Origin: Kangiella aquimarina DSM 16071
GTDB lineage: Bacteria; Pseudomonadota; Gammaproteobacteria; Enterobacterales; Kangiellaceae
Reading direction: 5' to 3'
Length of the DNA: 64,000 bases
NCBI RefSeq assembly: GCF_000374105.1
Contig: NZ_KB893650.1
Coordinates: forward strand, 1,645,145-1,709,144
Below, piece by piece: positions 54,378 through 64,000 of the stretch. Both the position numbers and the translations under genes were made by a program. Under the pieces are notes generated by a model that was not told the origin of the DNA, did not search any database, and saw nothing but the letters and a program-made list of their open reading frames with translations. Numbering within the stretch: the stretch's first letter is position 1; every line of letters begins with the position of its first letter.

Positions 54378-57350
54378 ATGACAACAATCAATGAAACCGC
54401 TTACCCGCGCATTAAACCCAACATGAGTCAGTCTGAATTAGAGTCTGTATATACACCGACACCAGAGGACATGGCCTATATTCGCCAGCATCGCCGGCGC
54501 AAATTAGATCAGCTTGCCCTGTTAGTTCATATTAAATTAACTCAGCGCTTAGGGTATTTTCTCAAATCTTCTGACATCCCAAACAAGATTGTTACTCATA
54601 TTTCTGAGCTGATGAAAATGGGCGACACTCCCAAAAAGTACTTAGCACGCTTTGACAGGGGTGGGAGTCGAACCCGTTTAAAGATTTTAGTGAGGCGGTA
54701 TCTAAACATTAAGCTTATTGAGAATAATAATACAGCAACATTATTGCTTCATAAGCTTTCATCCGAAGCATCAGAAAAAAAGCATGAGCTCGCTGATGTT
54801 ATCAATGTAGTTATCGAGGAGCTGGTTAAACAGCGCTATGAATTACCAGGCTTCTCAACTCTGGTTAAACATGCCAAATCAGCTAAAAAGCAGGTCAACG
54901 ATACCTATTTCAAGCAAACACATAAAAAGCTGAATCATGAGATGACAATTGAGTTGGATAAAATGCTCAATAGCTCTGGAAGAAAAACGCGCTGGGACTC
55001 GATTAAACGGGAGGTCAAAAAGCCTACAAATAAAGAAGTCAAAAGCTACCTTCAACATTTGAAATGGCTACAAGACTTGGTCGAACGATTGCCAAATATG
55101 GAATTCTTACCGTTAACGAAAAAACACCATTACACTTTAGAAGCTCGTTCACTGGATGCTTTTCACTTAAAAGAAATGAAGCAAGCTAAACGTTACACAC
55201 TGATGGTGCTATTGATCCAGTCAAAATTAAGTCAATCGTTAGACGATGTGGCGGGTATCTTTAAGCGTAAACTGAATAAGTTGCACCAGTCTGCGGAGAC
55301 TCGGCTGATGGAATACCACCAGGAGCATACTCAGCGAACGGAAAAGCTCATCAACCAATTTCGTAATGTCTTAAAAACTTATGGTGATAATGAAGCTGAC
55401 ATACAGCCGTCACTGGAAGATATCCGAAACGCCATGAGCGAAGAGCCATCAGTACTATTGGCAGAGTGTGAAGAGCACTTAGCCTATGCCGGAAATAATT
55501 ATTATCCCTTCATGCTTAAATTGTATAAGCCGCAACGAGCCCAGCTTCTAAACTGTTTGGAGCTTTTAGAGCTAGGCTCATCATCTGAAGATAATTCGAT
55601 CCTAAGGGCGCTAGAAATCATCTTGGAGTATCGAAATACCCACAAGCAGGAGCTCGGCCACTATGATGACTTTGTCGCACAGCCTTGGATGAACGATAAA
55701 TGGAAGAAGCTGATATTCAACGCAGACACGAAAACGATTAACCGCAAATACTTCGAGTTATGCGTGTTGTCTCGGATCAAGAACGAACTCAGTTCAGGTG
55801 ATTTATTCATTCGTTACAGCCAGGAGCATTCAGATTATCGTAAAGAACTAATCAGTTGGGATGAGTACGAACAAGGCCTGCCTGAATACACCAATATGCT
55901 AGGGTTTTCAGAGGATAGCAAAACCTTTGTGACTGAACTAAAAGAAACGCTTAGCGAGTTATCAGCTCAGGTGGACGAGCAATTTCAATCCAATGAGTTT
56001 CTAGACTTCAATAACGATCAGCTTGTGATCAGAAGACATCAGAATACTCCAGAGCCCAAACAGCTCAAGCAGCTGGATGAAGCCTTACGAGACTCTCTTG
56101 AGGAAAAGAGCATTGTCGATATTCTAGTGGAATCAGAGCAATGGCTGGACGCCCACAAGCTATTTAAACCCATATCAGGCTTTGAGAGTAAACTTGATAA
56201 TCCGCGCAAGCGCTTTATTTCAACGCTTTTTTGTTATGGCTGTAATCTTGGCCCAACTCAAACGGCACGCTCCATCAAAAACTTAACCCGCAAGCAAGTT
56301 GCTTGGCTGAATCTAAAGCATGTCACTGAGGAGAAGCTTGAAAAAGCTATTGTGAAAACCGTGAATGCTTATAATAAATTTGAGATGCCATCTTACTGGG
56401 GTACAGGCAAATCGGCCTCTGCTGACGGAACCAAGTGGAACGTATATGAGCAAAACCTGTTGTCAGAATATCATATCCGTTACGGCGGCTATGGTGGTAT
56501 TGGCTATTACCATGTCTCGGATACTTACATCGCGTTATTCAGTCATTTCATTCCTTGCGGCGTCTACGAGGCTATCTATATTCTTGATGGTCTCATTAAA
56601 AATGAATCGGACATTCAACCTGATGTGATTCATGGTGACACTCAGGCTCAAAGCACGACTGTCTTTGGCCTAGCTTACTTACTCGGTATTGATTTGATGC
56701 CCCGAATACGGAACATCAAGAAGCTGGTATTCTATAAAGCGGATGGTCGCGTTAAATATAAACACATTAACCGATTGTTTAGAGGTAATATTAACTGGTC
56801 ACTAATAGAGCGACATCTGCCTGATATGTTGCGTGTGGCGCTGTCTATCCAAGCCGGCAAAATAGCGCCATCGACCATACTCAAACGCTTAGGCACTTAC
56901 AGTCGGAAGAATCGACTGTATTTTGCGTTTCGGGAGTTAGGACGAGTGATCCGAACAGCATTCTTACTGAAGTACATCGGTGATGTGGAGCTCAGGCGTA
57001 CCATTCATGCAGCCACCAACAAAAGTGAAGAGTTCAATAACTTCACCAAGTGGTTGTTTTTTGGCGGTGACGGCATTATTGCTGAGAATGTCCGGCACGA
57101 ACAGCGTAAGGTCATTAAGTACAATCAACTTGTAGCTAATCTGGTTATTTTGCATAACGTTCAATCCATGTCAGAAGTTCTATCGCAATTGAAGCACCGT
57201 CAAATCCCAGTTTCAGAAGAGGTGCTGAAGTTTCTTTCACCGTATCGAACCGAGCATATTAATCGCTTCGGTGATTACCATCTAGATTTAAGCAAAAAAA
57301 GTAAAACTCTTAATTACAAACTGGATATCACAAAGAGCCAAGTTCCGTAG
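54378..57350 (+). CDS. tnpA: Tn3-family transposase
   Basis: The 990-residue transposase has the usual Tn3-family length. The DDE residues are D682 in 'SADGTKW', D754 in 'HGDTQAQS' and E884 in 'TNKSEEFNNF', all intact. The N-terminal half carries the DNA-binding region for the terminal repeats. The stop is 212 bases before the right inverted repeat end. The 261 bases before it contain no other gene. Replicative transposition is expected, with resolution by TnpS/TnpT. Confidence 0.95.
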   Translation: MTTINETAYPRIKPNMSQSELESVYTPTPEDMAYIRQHRRRKLDQLALLVHIKLTQRLGYFLKSSDIPNKIVTHISELMKMGDTPKKYLARFDRGGSRTRLKILVRRYLNIKLIENNNTATLLLHKLSSEASEKKHELADVINVVIEELVKQRYELPGFSTLVKHAKSAKKQVNDTYFKQTHKKLNHEMTIELDKMLNSSGRKTRWDSIKREVKKPTNKEVKSYLQHLKWLQDLVERLPNMEFLPLTKKHHYTLEARSLDAFHLKEMKQAKRYTLMVLLIQSKLSQSLDDVAGIFKRKLNKLHQSAETRLMEYHQEHTQRTEKLINQFRNVLKTYGDNEADIQPSLEDIRNAMSEEPSVLLAECEEHLAYAGNNYYPFMLKLYKPQRAQLLNCLELLELGSSSEDNSILRALEIILEYRNTHKQELGHYDDFVAQPWMNDKWKKLIFNADTKTINRKYFELCVLSRIKNELSSGDLFIRYSQEHSDYRKELISWDEYEQGLPEYTNMLGFSEDSKTFVTELKETLSELSAQVDEQFQSNEFLDFNNDQLVIRRHQNTPEPKQLKQLDEALRDSLEEKSIVDILVESEQWLDAHKLFKPISGFESKLDNPRKRFISTLFCYGCNLGPTQTARSIKNLTRKQVAWLNLKHVTEEKLEKAIVKTVNAYNKFEMPSYWGTGKSASADGTKWNVYEQNLLSEYHIRYGGYGGIGYYHVSDTYIALFSHFIPCGVYEAIYILDGLIKNESDIQPDVIHGDTQAQSTTVFGLAYLLGIDLMPRIRNIKKLVFYKADGRVKYKHINRLFRGNINWSLIERHLPDMLRVALSIQAGKIAPSTILKRLGTYSRKNRLYFAFRELGRVIRTAFLLKYIGDVELRRTIHAATNKSEEFNNFTKWLFFGGDGIIAENVRHEQRKVIKYNQLVANLVILHNVQSMSEVLSQLKHRQIPVSEEVLKFLSPYRTEHINRFGDYHLDLSKKSKTLNYKLDITKSQVP

Positions 57351-57525
57351 TAGTGGGTGAGTCGAGTTTGCATGATATTGAATACACCCTTGGTAATTAC
57401 AAGGAGATACGGTATAGGTGTTAGAAGTGAAAGCTTCCGATAGACATATCTGATAACTGTGTGCAGATCAAAATATGCAACCAAGATTTTTGAAAGATTA
57501 CTTATAATTCATGAGGTTAAGTATA

Positions 57526-57562
57526 TTTTTGGTCGATTTGTAACGAATCGTGGCCGTACCTC
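57526..57562 (-). repeat. Right terminal inverted repeat of the transposon
   Basis: It is the inverse copy of the left end: 35 of 37 bases match. It is read through by the truncated mcrC frame, adding about 20 foreign residues to that fragment. Confidence 0.9.
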
Positions 57563-57567
57563 GATTC
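57563..57567. repeat. Target-site duplication, right copy (GATTC)
   Basis: GATTC here matches 39288-39292 outside the left end, as expected for a direct insertion into mcrC. Confidence 0.9.
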
Positions 57568-58331
57568 AGATTTAAGAGTATGAGTTTTGCTAGCTCGAAA
57601 GAGTACTTATAATGACTGGTTTTTCTATCAAGGGTGATTCTTTCTAAAGCTCTTTGGTTAAATGTCTTTTTCTCGATTTCATCAAAAAGTATTAATAGGT
57701 TTCCTGCTTTTGCTTTAATTATCCCGCCCGAAACATTTGAAATAATAATTCTTAAAGCTGCTGCTATTACTTGGTTAAGCTTGTGATTTTCATCGTAATT
57801 ATCAGCTCTTGTAAAAAACCTTTCCTTATGTATTAAATTTAATGAAATGTTTTTATTGAATAATAGTTTACCTTTTAGACAGTTACGGTTCTGCTCTTTT
57901 TTACTGTATCTCTTGTTCAGTCCATTCCTTACTACAGTTTCTACCTCTTTGATAAATTCTAAATAGTAAATATCTATTATAGAAAAGTTCGTCAGGCTTA
58001 ATGATGCAAAGGTATGGGTGTTTCTAAATTTAATCCAGCCTGTGTGCCCAAGCATTTCTACAAAAGCCCTTTTCCATTTGAGCATATGCTCTTCCCTTTC
58101 TCCATCGTCAGAAATGAAAGGGGCATTACCAAGCTTCGGTAGTATTTCGATTGTTAGGTTGCCGACTTGTAAAACCCCTAACCAGTTGGTCAGCTTTATA
58201 AAGTCAGGGCCAATTTCAAAGTAGGTTTTATCCTGGTTTATATGCCATTGCACAACTTTCTTGTAATGGCTTTTCAAAAAACCTTTTTCACCAACTTTAA
58301 GTTTTGACCATTCAAATGCCTGGATTTGCAC
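57563..58331 (-). pseudogene. mcrC: McrC 5' part, cut off by transposon insertion
   Basis: This is the N-terminal 256 codons of McrC plus one base. It begins 2 bases after the mcrB stop. The frame continues into the transposon's right repeat and stops at 57498, giving a 277-residue product that lacks the PD-(D/E)xK nuclease domain and ends in about 20 foreign residues. The missing part is at 38800-39287. McrBC cleavage should be lost. Confidence 0.92.
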
Positions 58332-58333
58332 TG

Positions 58334-60511
58334 TTATGCCTTAATCTGATAAATAGATTGAAAGTCACCGATGGTCCAAATTTCGTTAATGACAAGACTT
58401 TGGTAATCTTCAAATAAATTGTCACTATCAAATCCAGCCGGCCAACTTAATTGTTCTGTATCTTCTTTTACAAATCTATTACCTAAGACCATGCCTATTT
58501 TCGACCAATCACCATAAAAATATTCTTTAAGCTGGGGGATGACCTGATTTTTGAATACTCTTTTTAACTTTGATAGGGAGTTTATTCCCATAAAGAATGA
58601 ATGGCCAATTGTATGATCTCTATCTAAGAGGTAGGTAAGTCTTTTGTTAATCGTTAATAACAGTTTATCGAGTTGAATTGGATCAAAATCGATTCCCTGA
58701 TTATTAAAATAATCTGTTGCAAGCCTTTGATAATCTGGGTCTTTCCTATAATCCATTAGTTTCTCATCAGCAGAGAAGTCTTTTCTAAATTTGTCAAAAT
58801 CAAGAATTTCCTTATTATCGCCTGTAAAATTCAACCAATGAATTAAATCCTCCCATTGCTCTTTAACTCTCTTGTTATTTAGATCATCATTTTTGTGAGC
58901 TAATATAAAGCTAGATATTTCCAAATATGGATCATTTTTTACCAAACTATAATCCGTCATTAATTCATTAAATATAAACCTTCTTCTTAGTGCGGTATCT
59001 AATGCCTCAACAGACCTATCAGCAGTATTCATTGTGCCGATGATATGCAGATTTGGCGGAACACTAAATCTTTCTTTTGAATATGGTAGAACCAAACTCA
59101 ATGATTCGTCGCTACCATAGCGTTTATCGGGCTCAATTAAAGTTATAAGCTCTCCAAAAATAGATGCAACATTACCTCTGTTAATCTCATCTATAATAAT
59201 TACATACTGCTTTAGCTCTTCGTTCTTATTGTTCTCAATATTTGGGTTAAATGACTCTTTTTCGTAAGCTTTAAGGAGCTGTAATGCTTTGATGAAGTAT
59301 GATGCATGTTGATTGCCTAAACCACTAATATCCTTTAAACGCTTTACTTCTTGTCTTGTTTCAACTCCACTTCTGTACATGTATTCCAACTCGGAGAAGC
59401 TGATTTTATTACCCTTTTGTCCTCCCCATGTATCTCCACGGTATCTTAACGACTCATCGTCAATATCTGTAACTGAAACTTTTTCTGTTAATGGTATTGG
59501 TCCAGACTCTAATTTGCTTTCAATATGCTGAGTAAAACTATCAATAAGCTTTTTAATATGAAGATCTTTTGAGGCAATTCCCTTTGTGTTTGATGCTATG
59601 TAATTTTCTCTGGCTTGATTGGCAAGTGATTTAAAAAGTCCATTCTTAACTTTGTAGATCATTTGATCTGTTTCAGGATCTATTACCGGCTTTATACCTT
59701 CTACAAAGTCTTCATAACTCATTGATTGATGGAATGTAGTAAATACGACTTGTCCCGACTCAATATAATCTTCGAAGAGTTGATTGACCTCCTCTCTTGT
59801 TAGGTCTGTTTCTGGTTGACCTTCAATAATTTTTAAGGTTTCAAACTTAGTGCTATAAGTTTTACCGGTACCGGGTGGGCCATAAAGTATTATATTCGCA
59901 GTTTGTTGCTTAGTACTGGTATCAACAATCTCCCCATATACTTCACTTTGTGAATCCTGTGTAATCTCTGAAGAATCATTAGAAAGCTCTTTTAATCCTC
60001 GCTTTTTAATATCTTCAATTTTTTTTAATCGGCTTTGTAGCGTGGACTCTGGAACAATGAAGTCATCTTCCAAGTCAAACTCAGATATTATATTCCTTAT
60101 ACTGGCTACGTCTCTTTCTAAAAACTCAATTAGGCCTGCCTTCCAATCACCAACGATTTGTTTTTGGTATTTATATCTTCCCTCTTCATATTTAATACTA
60201 AGGTATTCTAAAACCTTTTTATAAAAATCAATTATTTCCAGGTTTAAATGATGGCCAAATACTACTTCGATATATGCTCCAGCAACCTGTCCATTATCAA
60301 GCTTTAATACATAACCGATGGTTTTGGTCATATTATGGTTATCGCCTCGGTTAAAGGGAGCAGAGAACAGGTAGTTTTCGTTGCCCTGAAACCAATATCC
60401 AGCATACAGTCTTTCGCCCTTTACCCTTGGTGAGAAGGTAAACTCTGGATTCTTATCTTTATGTTCCAGGTAGATCTTTAAAACTTGCTCATGTATTTCT
60501 TGTGTTTTCAT
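58334..60511 (-). CDS. mcrB: McrB-type GTPase subunit of a McrBC modification-dependent restriction system
   Basis: The 725-residue protein has an N-terminal specificity region of about 200 residues and an AAA+ domain with Walker A 'LYGPPGTGKTYS' near residue 210, Walker B 'IIIDEINRGN' near 437 and 'GTMNTADRS' near 490, which are McrB hallmarks. McrB recognises modified DNA and translocates using GTP while McrC cuts. The start overlaps the hsdR stop by 4 bases. Its partner mcrC is broken. Confidence 0.92.
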   Translation of the reverse strand: MKTQEIHEQVLKIYLEHKDKNPEFTFSPRVKGERLYAGYWFQGNENYLFSAPFNRGDNHNMTKTIGYVLKLDNGQVAGAYIEVVFGHHLNLEIIDFYKKVLEYLSIKYEEGRYKYQKQIVGDWKAGLIEFLERDVASIRNIISEFDLEDDFIVPESTLQSRLKKIEDIKKRGLKELSNDSSEITQDSQSEVYGEIVDTSTKQQTANIILYGPPGTGKTYSTKFETLKIIEGQPETDLTREEVNQLFEDYIESGQVVFTTFHQSMSYEDFVEGIKPVIDPETDQMIYKVKNGLFKSLANQARENYIASNTKGIASKDLHIKKLIDSFTQHIESKLESGPIPLTEKVSVTDIDDESLRYRGDTWGGQKGNKISFSELEYMYRSGVETRQEVKRLKDISGLGNQHASYFIKALQLLKAYEKESFNPNIENNKNEELKQYVIIIDEINRGNVASIFGELITLIEPDKRYGSDESLSLVLPYSKERFSVPPNLHIIGTMNTADRSVEALDTALRRRFIFNELMTDYSLVKNDPYLEISSFILAHKNDDLNNKRVKEQWEDLIHWLNFTGDNKEILDFDKFRKDFSADEKLMDYRKDPDYQRLATDYFNNQGIDFDPIQLDKLLLTINKRLTYLLDRDHTIGHSFFMGINSLSKLKRVFKNQVIPQLKEYFYGDWSKIGMVLGNRFVKEDTEQLSWPAGFDSDNLFEDYQSLVINEIWTIGDFQSIYQIKA

Positions 60512-63500
60512 ACATACTCCCTACTCACCCTATTCTTCTTAAAGTTCTCGGCTTGTTCAAATATTTCTTTATAGACTTCGTCTCTATCCACTGGAGGATA
60601 TTTGTGTTTAGCCAGTAATACTATTAGATCTGCTTTCAACTCGGCTTTGATATCAGCTCGTTGTGACCAATCTGTGTATTTAGCTTTATCATCAACGACT
60701 CTTTTAACTTCTTTTGCTAACTCAATCAGTTTATCTTCTGGATATGCGAAGTCGTATTTAACCGCTAACGACTTCAAGATGTCGTAAAATGATTTTTCTT
60801 CAAAGTCGATACCTAAGTCTTCGTGACTACCCATTTCCTTTCTAATTTTATGGAATAAATCGATAATTTCATCGGAGAAGTCATCCAGTACATCGCTCAC
60901 CAGAACACTGTCTTCTTTACGTTCATTATATTTATCAACTAAGGCTTTAAACTTCTCAGAGAAGTCGATTCCTTTTGTGCGATTGGTCTTTTTGAACTCA
61001 GCAATGGCTTTAGCAAGGAGTTGCTGAAGTAGTTTTATCTTAGTGTTTGGAAGTTTAATTTTCTCTATCTTAGAGAGATAGTCATCATCAAACAGGTCAA
61101 CCTCACCTTGTTTATCGCCCATCTTGAATATTTCTTCGACGCCGTCACTTTGCAGGGCATCTTTTATCATTTCCCTGACTTTATTGTTCATTTGTGCTGT
61201 GTCGGGAGCATCTCCCTTAGTCAATTTAAATACAATGGAACGCACAGCAAGGTAGAACTGGATTTTATCGCGCTCGGCATCTGTCAGTAATTCACTGCCG
61301 CAACAGATGTCATAAGCAGCTTTGAGGCGTTTAACCAGGTGCATGAAACGTTTTTCGACTTCCTGGGTGACTTGAACGAACTCAGAAGCATTGTTCAGGC
61401 AATTTAACTGCTCAACAGGCTTACCCGTAAAGTAAGGTGTTGCTTCGAATTTATGGAACAATTTTGAAAGTAAATCTAAATGATCTTTTACGACTACAGC
61501 AGATTGTTCAACTTCTTCGATGTTCTGACTGTCGGCTTTATTGTAGTGGGCCAGCGCCAGATTCATTTGCTTCTTAATTCCAATATAGTCAACGACAAGG
61601 CCTTTTTCTTTTCCCTCGAACTTACGATTGACGCGCGAAATAGTCTGAATCAGGTTATGCCGTTGGATGGGCTTATCAATGTAGATGGTATCCAGGAATG
61701 GAACGTCAAAGCCTGTAAGCCACATATCAACAACGATAGCTATTTTGAAGTTAGATTTTGCGTTCTTGAACTGGCGGTCTAACTCTTTTCGGTCATCTTT
61801 TGTGCCTAACATATCCCAAAGTTCCTTAGGATCATCCTTGCCTCGGGTCATGACCATTTTAATGCGCTCAATAGGCTTTATTTTCTTGCGTTCTTTTTCA
61901 GTAAGCTCCGCGCCCTCTTCACACTCTTTGATCTCGCTCCACTCAGGCCTCAGCGTAATAACTTCCTTATAAAAGTCATAAGCAATCTGTCTATTAGCAC
62001 AGACAAACATAGCTTTGCCTTTAATGGTCGCGCCCTCTTGTATGCGTTCTTCATAATGTTCAACAAAGTCTTTGGCCAACGCTCGTAATCTATCGGGGTC
62101 GCCAAGAATAACGCCCATATTTGCGGCTGCTTTCTTGCTCTCTTCAATGGCATACTCGGTTGCTCCATCGTCAGAACAGGCCTGGTAGTAGTCCTCTATC
62201 TCCTGTAATTTGGTGTTATCAAGCAATACCTTTGCGGCTCTTCCCTCATAAACAATTTTGACGGTAATCTCGTCTTTTACCGATTCCGTCATGGTATAGC
62301 TATCAACCACTTCACCAAACACATCGAGTGTTGCGTCTACTGGCGTTCCGGTAAAGCCAACATAGGTTGCGTTGGGTAAGGAATCATGGAGATACTTGGC
62401 AAACCCATAGGTTTTCTTAACACCGTGCTCAGTTACTCTAACCTTCTGGTCAAGATTAGTCTGGCTGCGGTGCGCTTCATCAGAGATACAGATGATATTA
62501 GTTCGCTCACTGAGCAACTGCGTATCCTCGGTAAACTTATGGATAGTTGTCAGGAAAACACCGCCGCTCTTACGCCCCTGTAATATTTCACGAAGTTCTG
62601 CCCTACTTTCAACACTTTTGATATTCTCGTCACCAATGTATTTTTTGGCATTTTCAAACTGTTTACTAAGTTGATCATCAAGGTCTGTTCGGTCCGTGAT
62701 AAGAACAATAGTGGGACTGTTGAAGTCGACGCTCTTCATCAGCAATCGAGTCAGGAACTGCATGGTAAAACTCTTACCGCAACCGGTCGCACCAAAATAG
62801 GTGCCGCCCTTGCCGTCACCTTCCGGCCTTAAGTGGTGTTGGATATTATTAAATAATTTGGTTGCAGCATAATACTGCGGATATCGGCATATAATCTTAG
62901 TTTCCAGGTGGGTTTTGTCAGGGAAGTAAATAAAGTGACGTATGACTTCCAGTAAGCGCTTTTTCTCAAATAACCCTTTTATCATGGTATGTAATGAGCT
63001 GATACCATCGTGCTCAATGGTTTCGTCGCCCGTTACCTTACGCCAGGTATAGTAAAACTCATAATCACTAAATAAAGTGCCCATGCGGTTATTAGCACCG
63101 TCACTAATGACACAAAAAGCGTTATAGAGAAACAGTTGGGGAATGGCTCTTCGGTAACGAGTAGCTAACTGAACGTAGGCATCATGAATCGTAGCATCTT
63201 CTCGAATAGCACTTTTGAACTCGAATACAACCAAAGGCAGGCCATTGATATAGAGAATGCCATCAGGGATTCTAATCTCCCCGCCAGGCCCTTCTATCTC
63301 TAATTGATTCACGATCTTGCAAATATTTGAAGATTTATAGGTTGGGGCAACTTCATCAATATCACCAGCAATCAGATCCATCTCAGAATCAGAGGGTTTT
63401 CGCATAGCAGCAAGGCCACTATAGTCCATCAGCTGGATATACAAATCCTTTTTATTCGGGTCTTCGCGCTTTAACAGGAATCCATCGCTAAGCCATTTGC

Positions 63501-63750
63501 AGAACTTTTTGTTGGACCCATACAGATCAGAATGTGACATCAGCTCTAGCTGGCGAACAATTGAATTAATTTCGGCGTCAGTAATGGCCTTAGATTGATA
63601 GCGCTTTTTGAGGTAATTGATCAAATCCTCTTTAATCAGAACATCCGAAGCAGAGCGAGCAATAGACTCGCCCGAAACATAAGTATAGCCCTGCTCTCCC
63701 AGTAACTGGATAATGGCTTGCTCAAGTTTAGCTTCGGTGAATTTAATCAT
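60508..63750 (-). CDS. hsdR: Type I restriction endonuclease subunit R
   Basis: The 1080-residue protein has an N-terminal PD-(D/E)xK nuclease core (D about 165; 'VFEFKS', E about 177 and K about 179), a helicase motor with Walker A 'GATGCGKS' near 318, 'SDEAHR' near 420 and motif VI 'IQTISRVNR' near 715. It is the translocating and cleaving subunit of a type I system. No hsdM or hsdS is in the window; they may lie beyond the right edge. Co-transcription with mcrB is likely from the 4-base overlap. Confidence 0.93.
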   Translation of the reverse strand: MIKFTEAKLEQAIIQLLGEQGYTYVSGESIARSASDVLIKEDLINYLKKRYQSKAITDAEINSIVRQLELMSHSDLYGSNKKFCKWLSDGFLLKREDPNKKDLYIQLMDYSGLAAMRKPSDSEMDLIAGDIDEVAPTYKSSNICKIVNQLEIEGPGGEIRIPDGILYINGLPLVVFEFKSAIREDATIHDAYVQLATRYRRAIPQLFLYNAFCVISDGANNRMGTLFSDYEFYYTWRKVTGDETIEHDGISSLHTMIKGLFEKKRLLEVIRHFIYFPDKTHLETKIICRYPQYYAATKLFNNIQHHLRPEGDGKGGTYFGATGCGKSFTMQFLTRLLMKSVDFNSPTIVLITDRTDLDDQLSKQFENAKKYIGDENIKSVESRAELREILQGRKSGGVFLTTIHKFTEDTQLLSERTNIICISDEAHRSQTNLDQKVRVTEHGVKKTYGFAKYLHDSLPNATYVGFTGTPVDATLDVFGEVVDSYTMTESVKDEITVKIVYEGRAAKVLLDNTKLQEIEDYYQACSDDGATEYAIEESKKAAANMGVILGDPDRLRALAKDFVEHYEERIQEGATIKGKAMFVCANRQIAYDFYKEVITLRPEWSEIKECEEGAELTEKERKKIKPIERIKMVMTRGKDDPKELWDMLGTKDDRKELDRQFKNAKSNFKIAIVVDMWLTGFDVPFLDTIYIDKPIQRHNLIQTISRVNRKFEGKEKGLVVDYIGIKKQMNLALAHYNKADSQNIEEVEQSAVVVKDHLDLLSKLFHKFEATPYFTGKPVEQLNCLNNASEFVQVTQEVEKRFMHLVKRLKAAYDICCGSELLTDAERDKIQFYLAVRSIVFKLTKGDAPDTAQMNNKVREMIKDALQSDGVEEIFKMGDKQGEVDLFDDDYLSKIEKIKLPNTKIKLLQQLLAKAIAEFKKTNRTKGIDFSEKFKALVDKYNERKEDSVLVSDVLDDFSDEIIDLFHKIRKEMGSHEDLGIDFEEKSFYDILKSLAVKYDFAYPEDKLIELAKEVKRVVDDKAKYTDWSQRADIKAELKADLIVLLAKHKYPPVDRDEVYKEIFEQAENFKKNRVSREYV

Positions 63751-64000
63751 CGTTTGGTTGTATGTTTATTTGTATTTTTATACATGGGTATCCAACCTTT
63801 AACTCTACATCCATCCAGTATTGTAAAGATAGGGTGCCAATGTTTTTGTTATCATTTTCACCCTCTATATACTCAAGCTTAAAAATTTGCTTTGGTGAAA
63901 TTTCGCTAAATTCAATAGTTTCAAAAACGTCTTCGCTAGTCAATAAGCTATAGTCAATCCTTGGTAAGTTAATTTTATAAACTATAACCCTCCCAAGGTG
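63743..64000 (-). CDS. Unknown protein upstream of hsdR, start outside window
   Basis: The frame is open to the right edge, so at least 85 C-terminal residues are present and the start is missing. It ends 8 bases inside the hsdR start. The visible part, with 'KLEYIEGENDNKNIGTLSLQYWMDVELKV', has no recognised domain. Its overlap with hsdR suggests it belongs to the restriction operon. Confidence 0.6.
   Translation of the reverse strand, partial: HLGRVIVYKINLPRIDYSLLTSEDVFETIEFSEISPKQIFKLEYIEGENDNKNIGTLSLQYWMDVELKVGYPCIKIQINIQPNDD

Overview
The window looks like a chromosome segment from a marine gammaproteobacterium, most like Kangiella or a close relative. The reasons are a lipoprotein M2 (ACE-type) peptidase, the gene order exbB-exbD-msbA-lpxK-ycaR-kdsB, Gram-negative envelope genes (lolCD, nagZ), NhaD and BCCT transporters, and moderate GC. 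The taxonomic call is an inference; no rRNA or tRNA gene was seen.

Region 1 (1-9310) is core genome: a partial M2 peptidase, nagZ, a DUF2288 protein, a small periplasmic protein, lolC-lolD, a DUF2062 membrane protein and comEC. Region 2 (9311-11744) is accessory. It holds a HEPN-like gene followed by a convincing integron attC site, a frameshifted second cassette gene, a possible degenerate second attC, a small membrane protein and a lipoprotein rich in DxDxDG calcium-type motifs. No integrase is in the window. Region 3 (11745-21355) returns to core genes: the exbBD/msbA/lpxK/ycaR/kdsB/phosphatase envelope run, argS, an aldehyde dehydrogenase and a methyltransferase.

Region 4 (21364-27833, minus strand) is a tightly packed six-gene run: small coiled-coil protein, EEP nuclease/phosphatase, long thymidine/AMP-phosphorylase-type enzyme, PRPP synthetase homologue, Na/Pi cotransporter and beta-CASP metallo-hydrolase. 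It reads as a possible nucleic-acid or nucleotide phosphorolysis module. Region 5 (28199-37367) carries arsR-arsC-acr3, a copper ATPase with a membrane-anchored cupredoxin, nhaD, and a BCCT transporter paired with an outer-membrane porin-like protein.

Region 6 (37500-64000) is a genomic island. A Rep_3-type replication initiator with tandem 20-bp repeats suggests plasmid ancestry. A restriction operon (hsdR-mcrB-mcrC, minus strand) runs in from the right edge. mcrC is split by an 18,270-bp Tn3-family transposon (39293-57562), with 37-bp terminal inverted repeats (35/37 matched) and a 5-bp target duplication GATTC on each side. Removing the transposon and one duplication copy restores a 418-codon mcrC frame. 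The transposon has an intact DDE transposase and a TnpS/TnpT-type resolution pair (tyrosine recombinase plus coiled-coil KfrA-like partner, divergent, with palindromes between), as in Tn4651/Tn5041 relatives. Its cargo is a mercury operon (merR-T-P-C-A, merC broken), a BASS-family transporter with two in-frame stops, two CDF cation exporters, a CzcCBA-type RND metal pump and a His/Cys-rich periplasmic protein. Together with the chromosomal ars and cop genes, the cell would handle Hg, As, Cu and probably Zn/Cd/Co.
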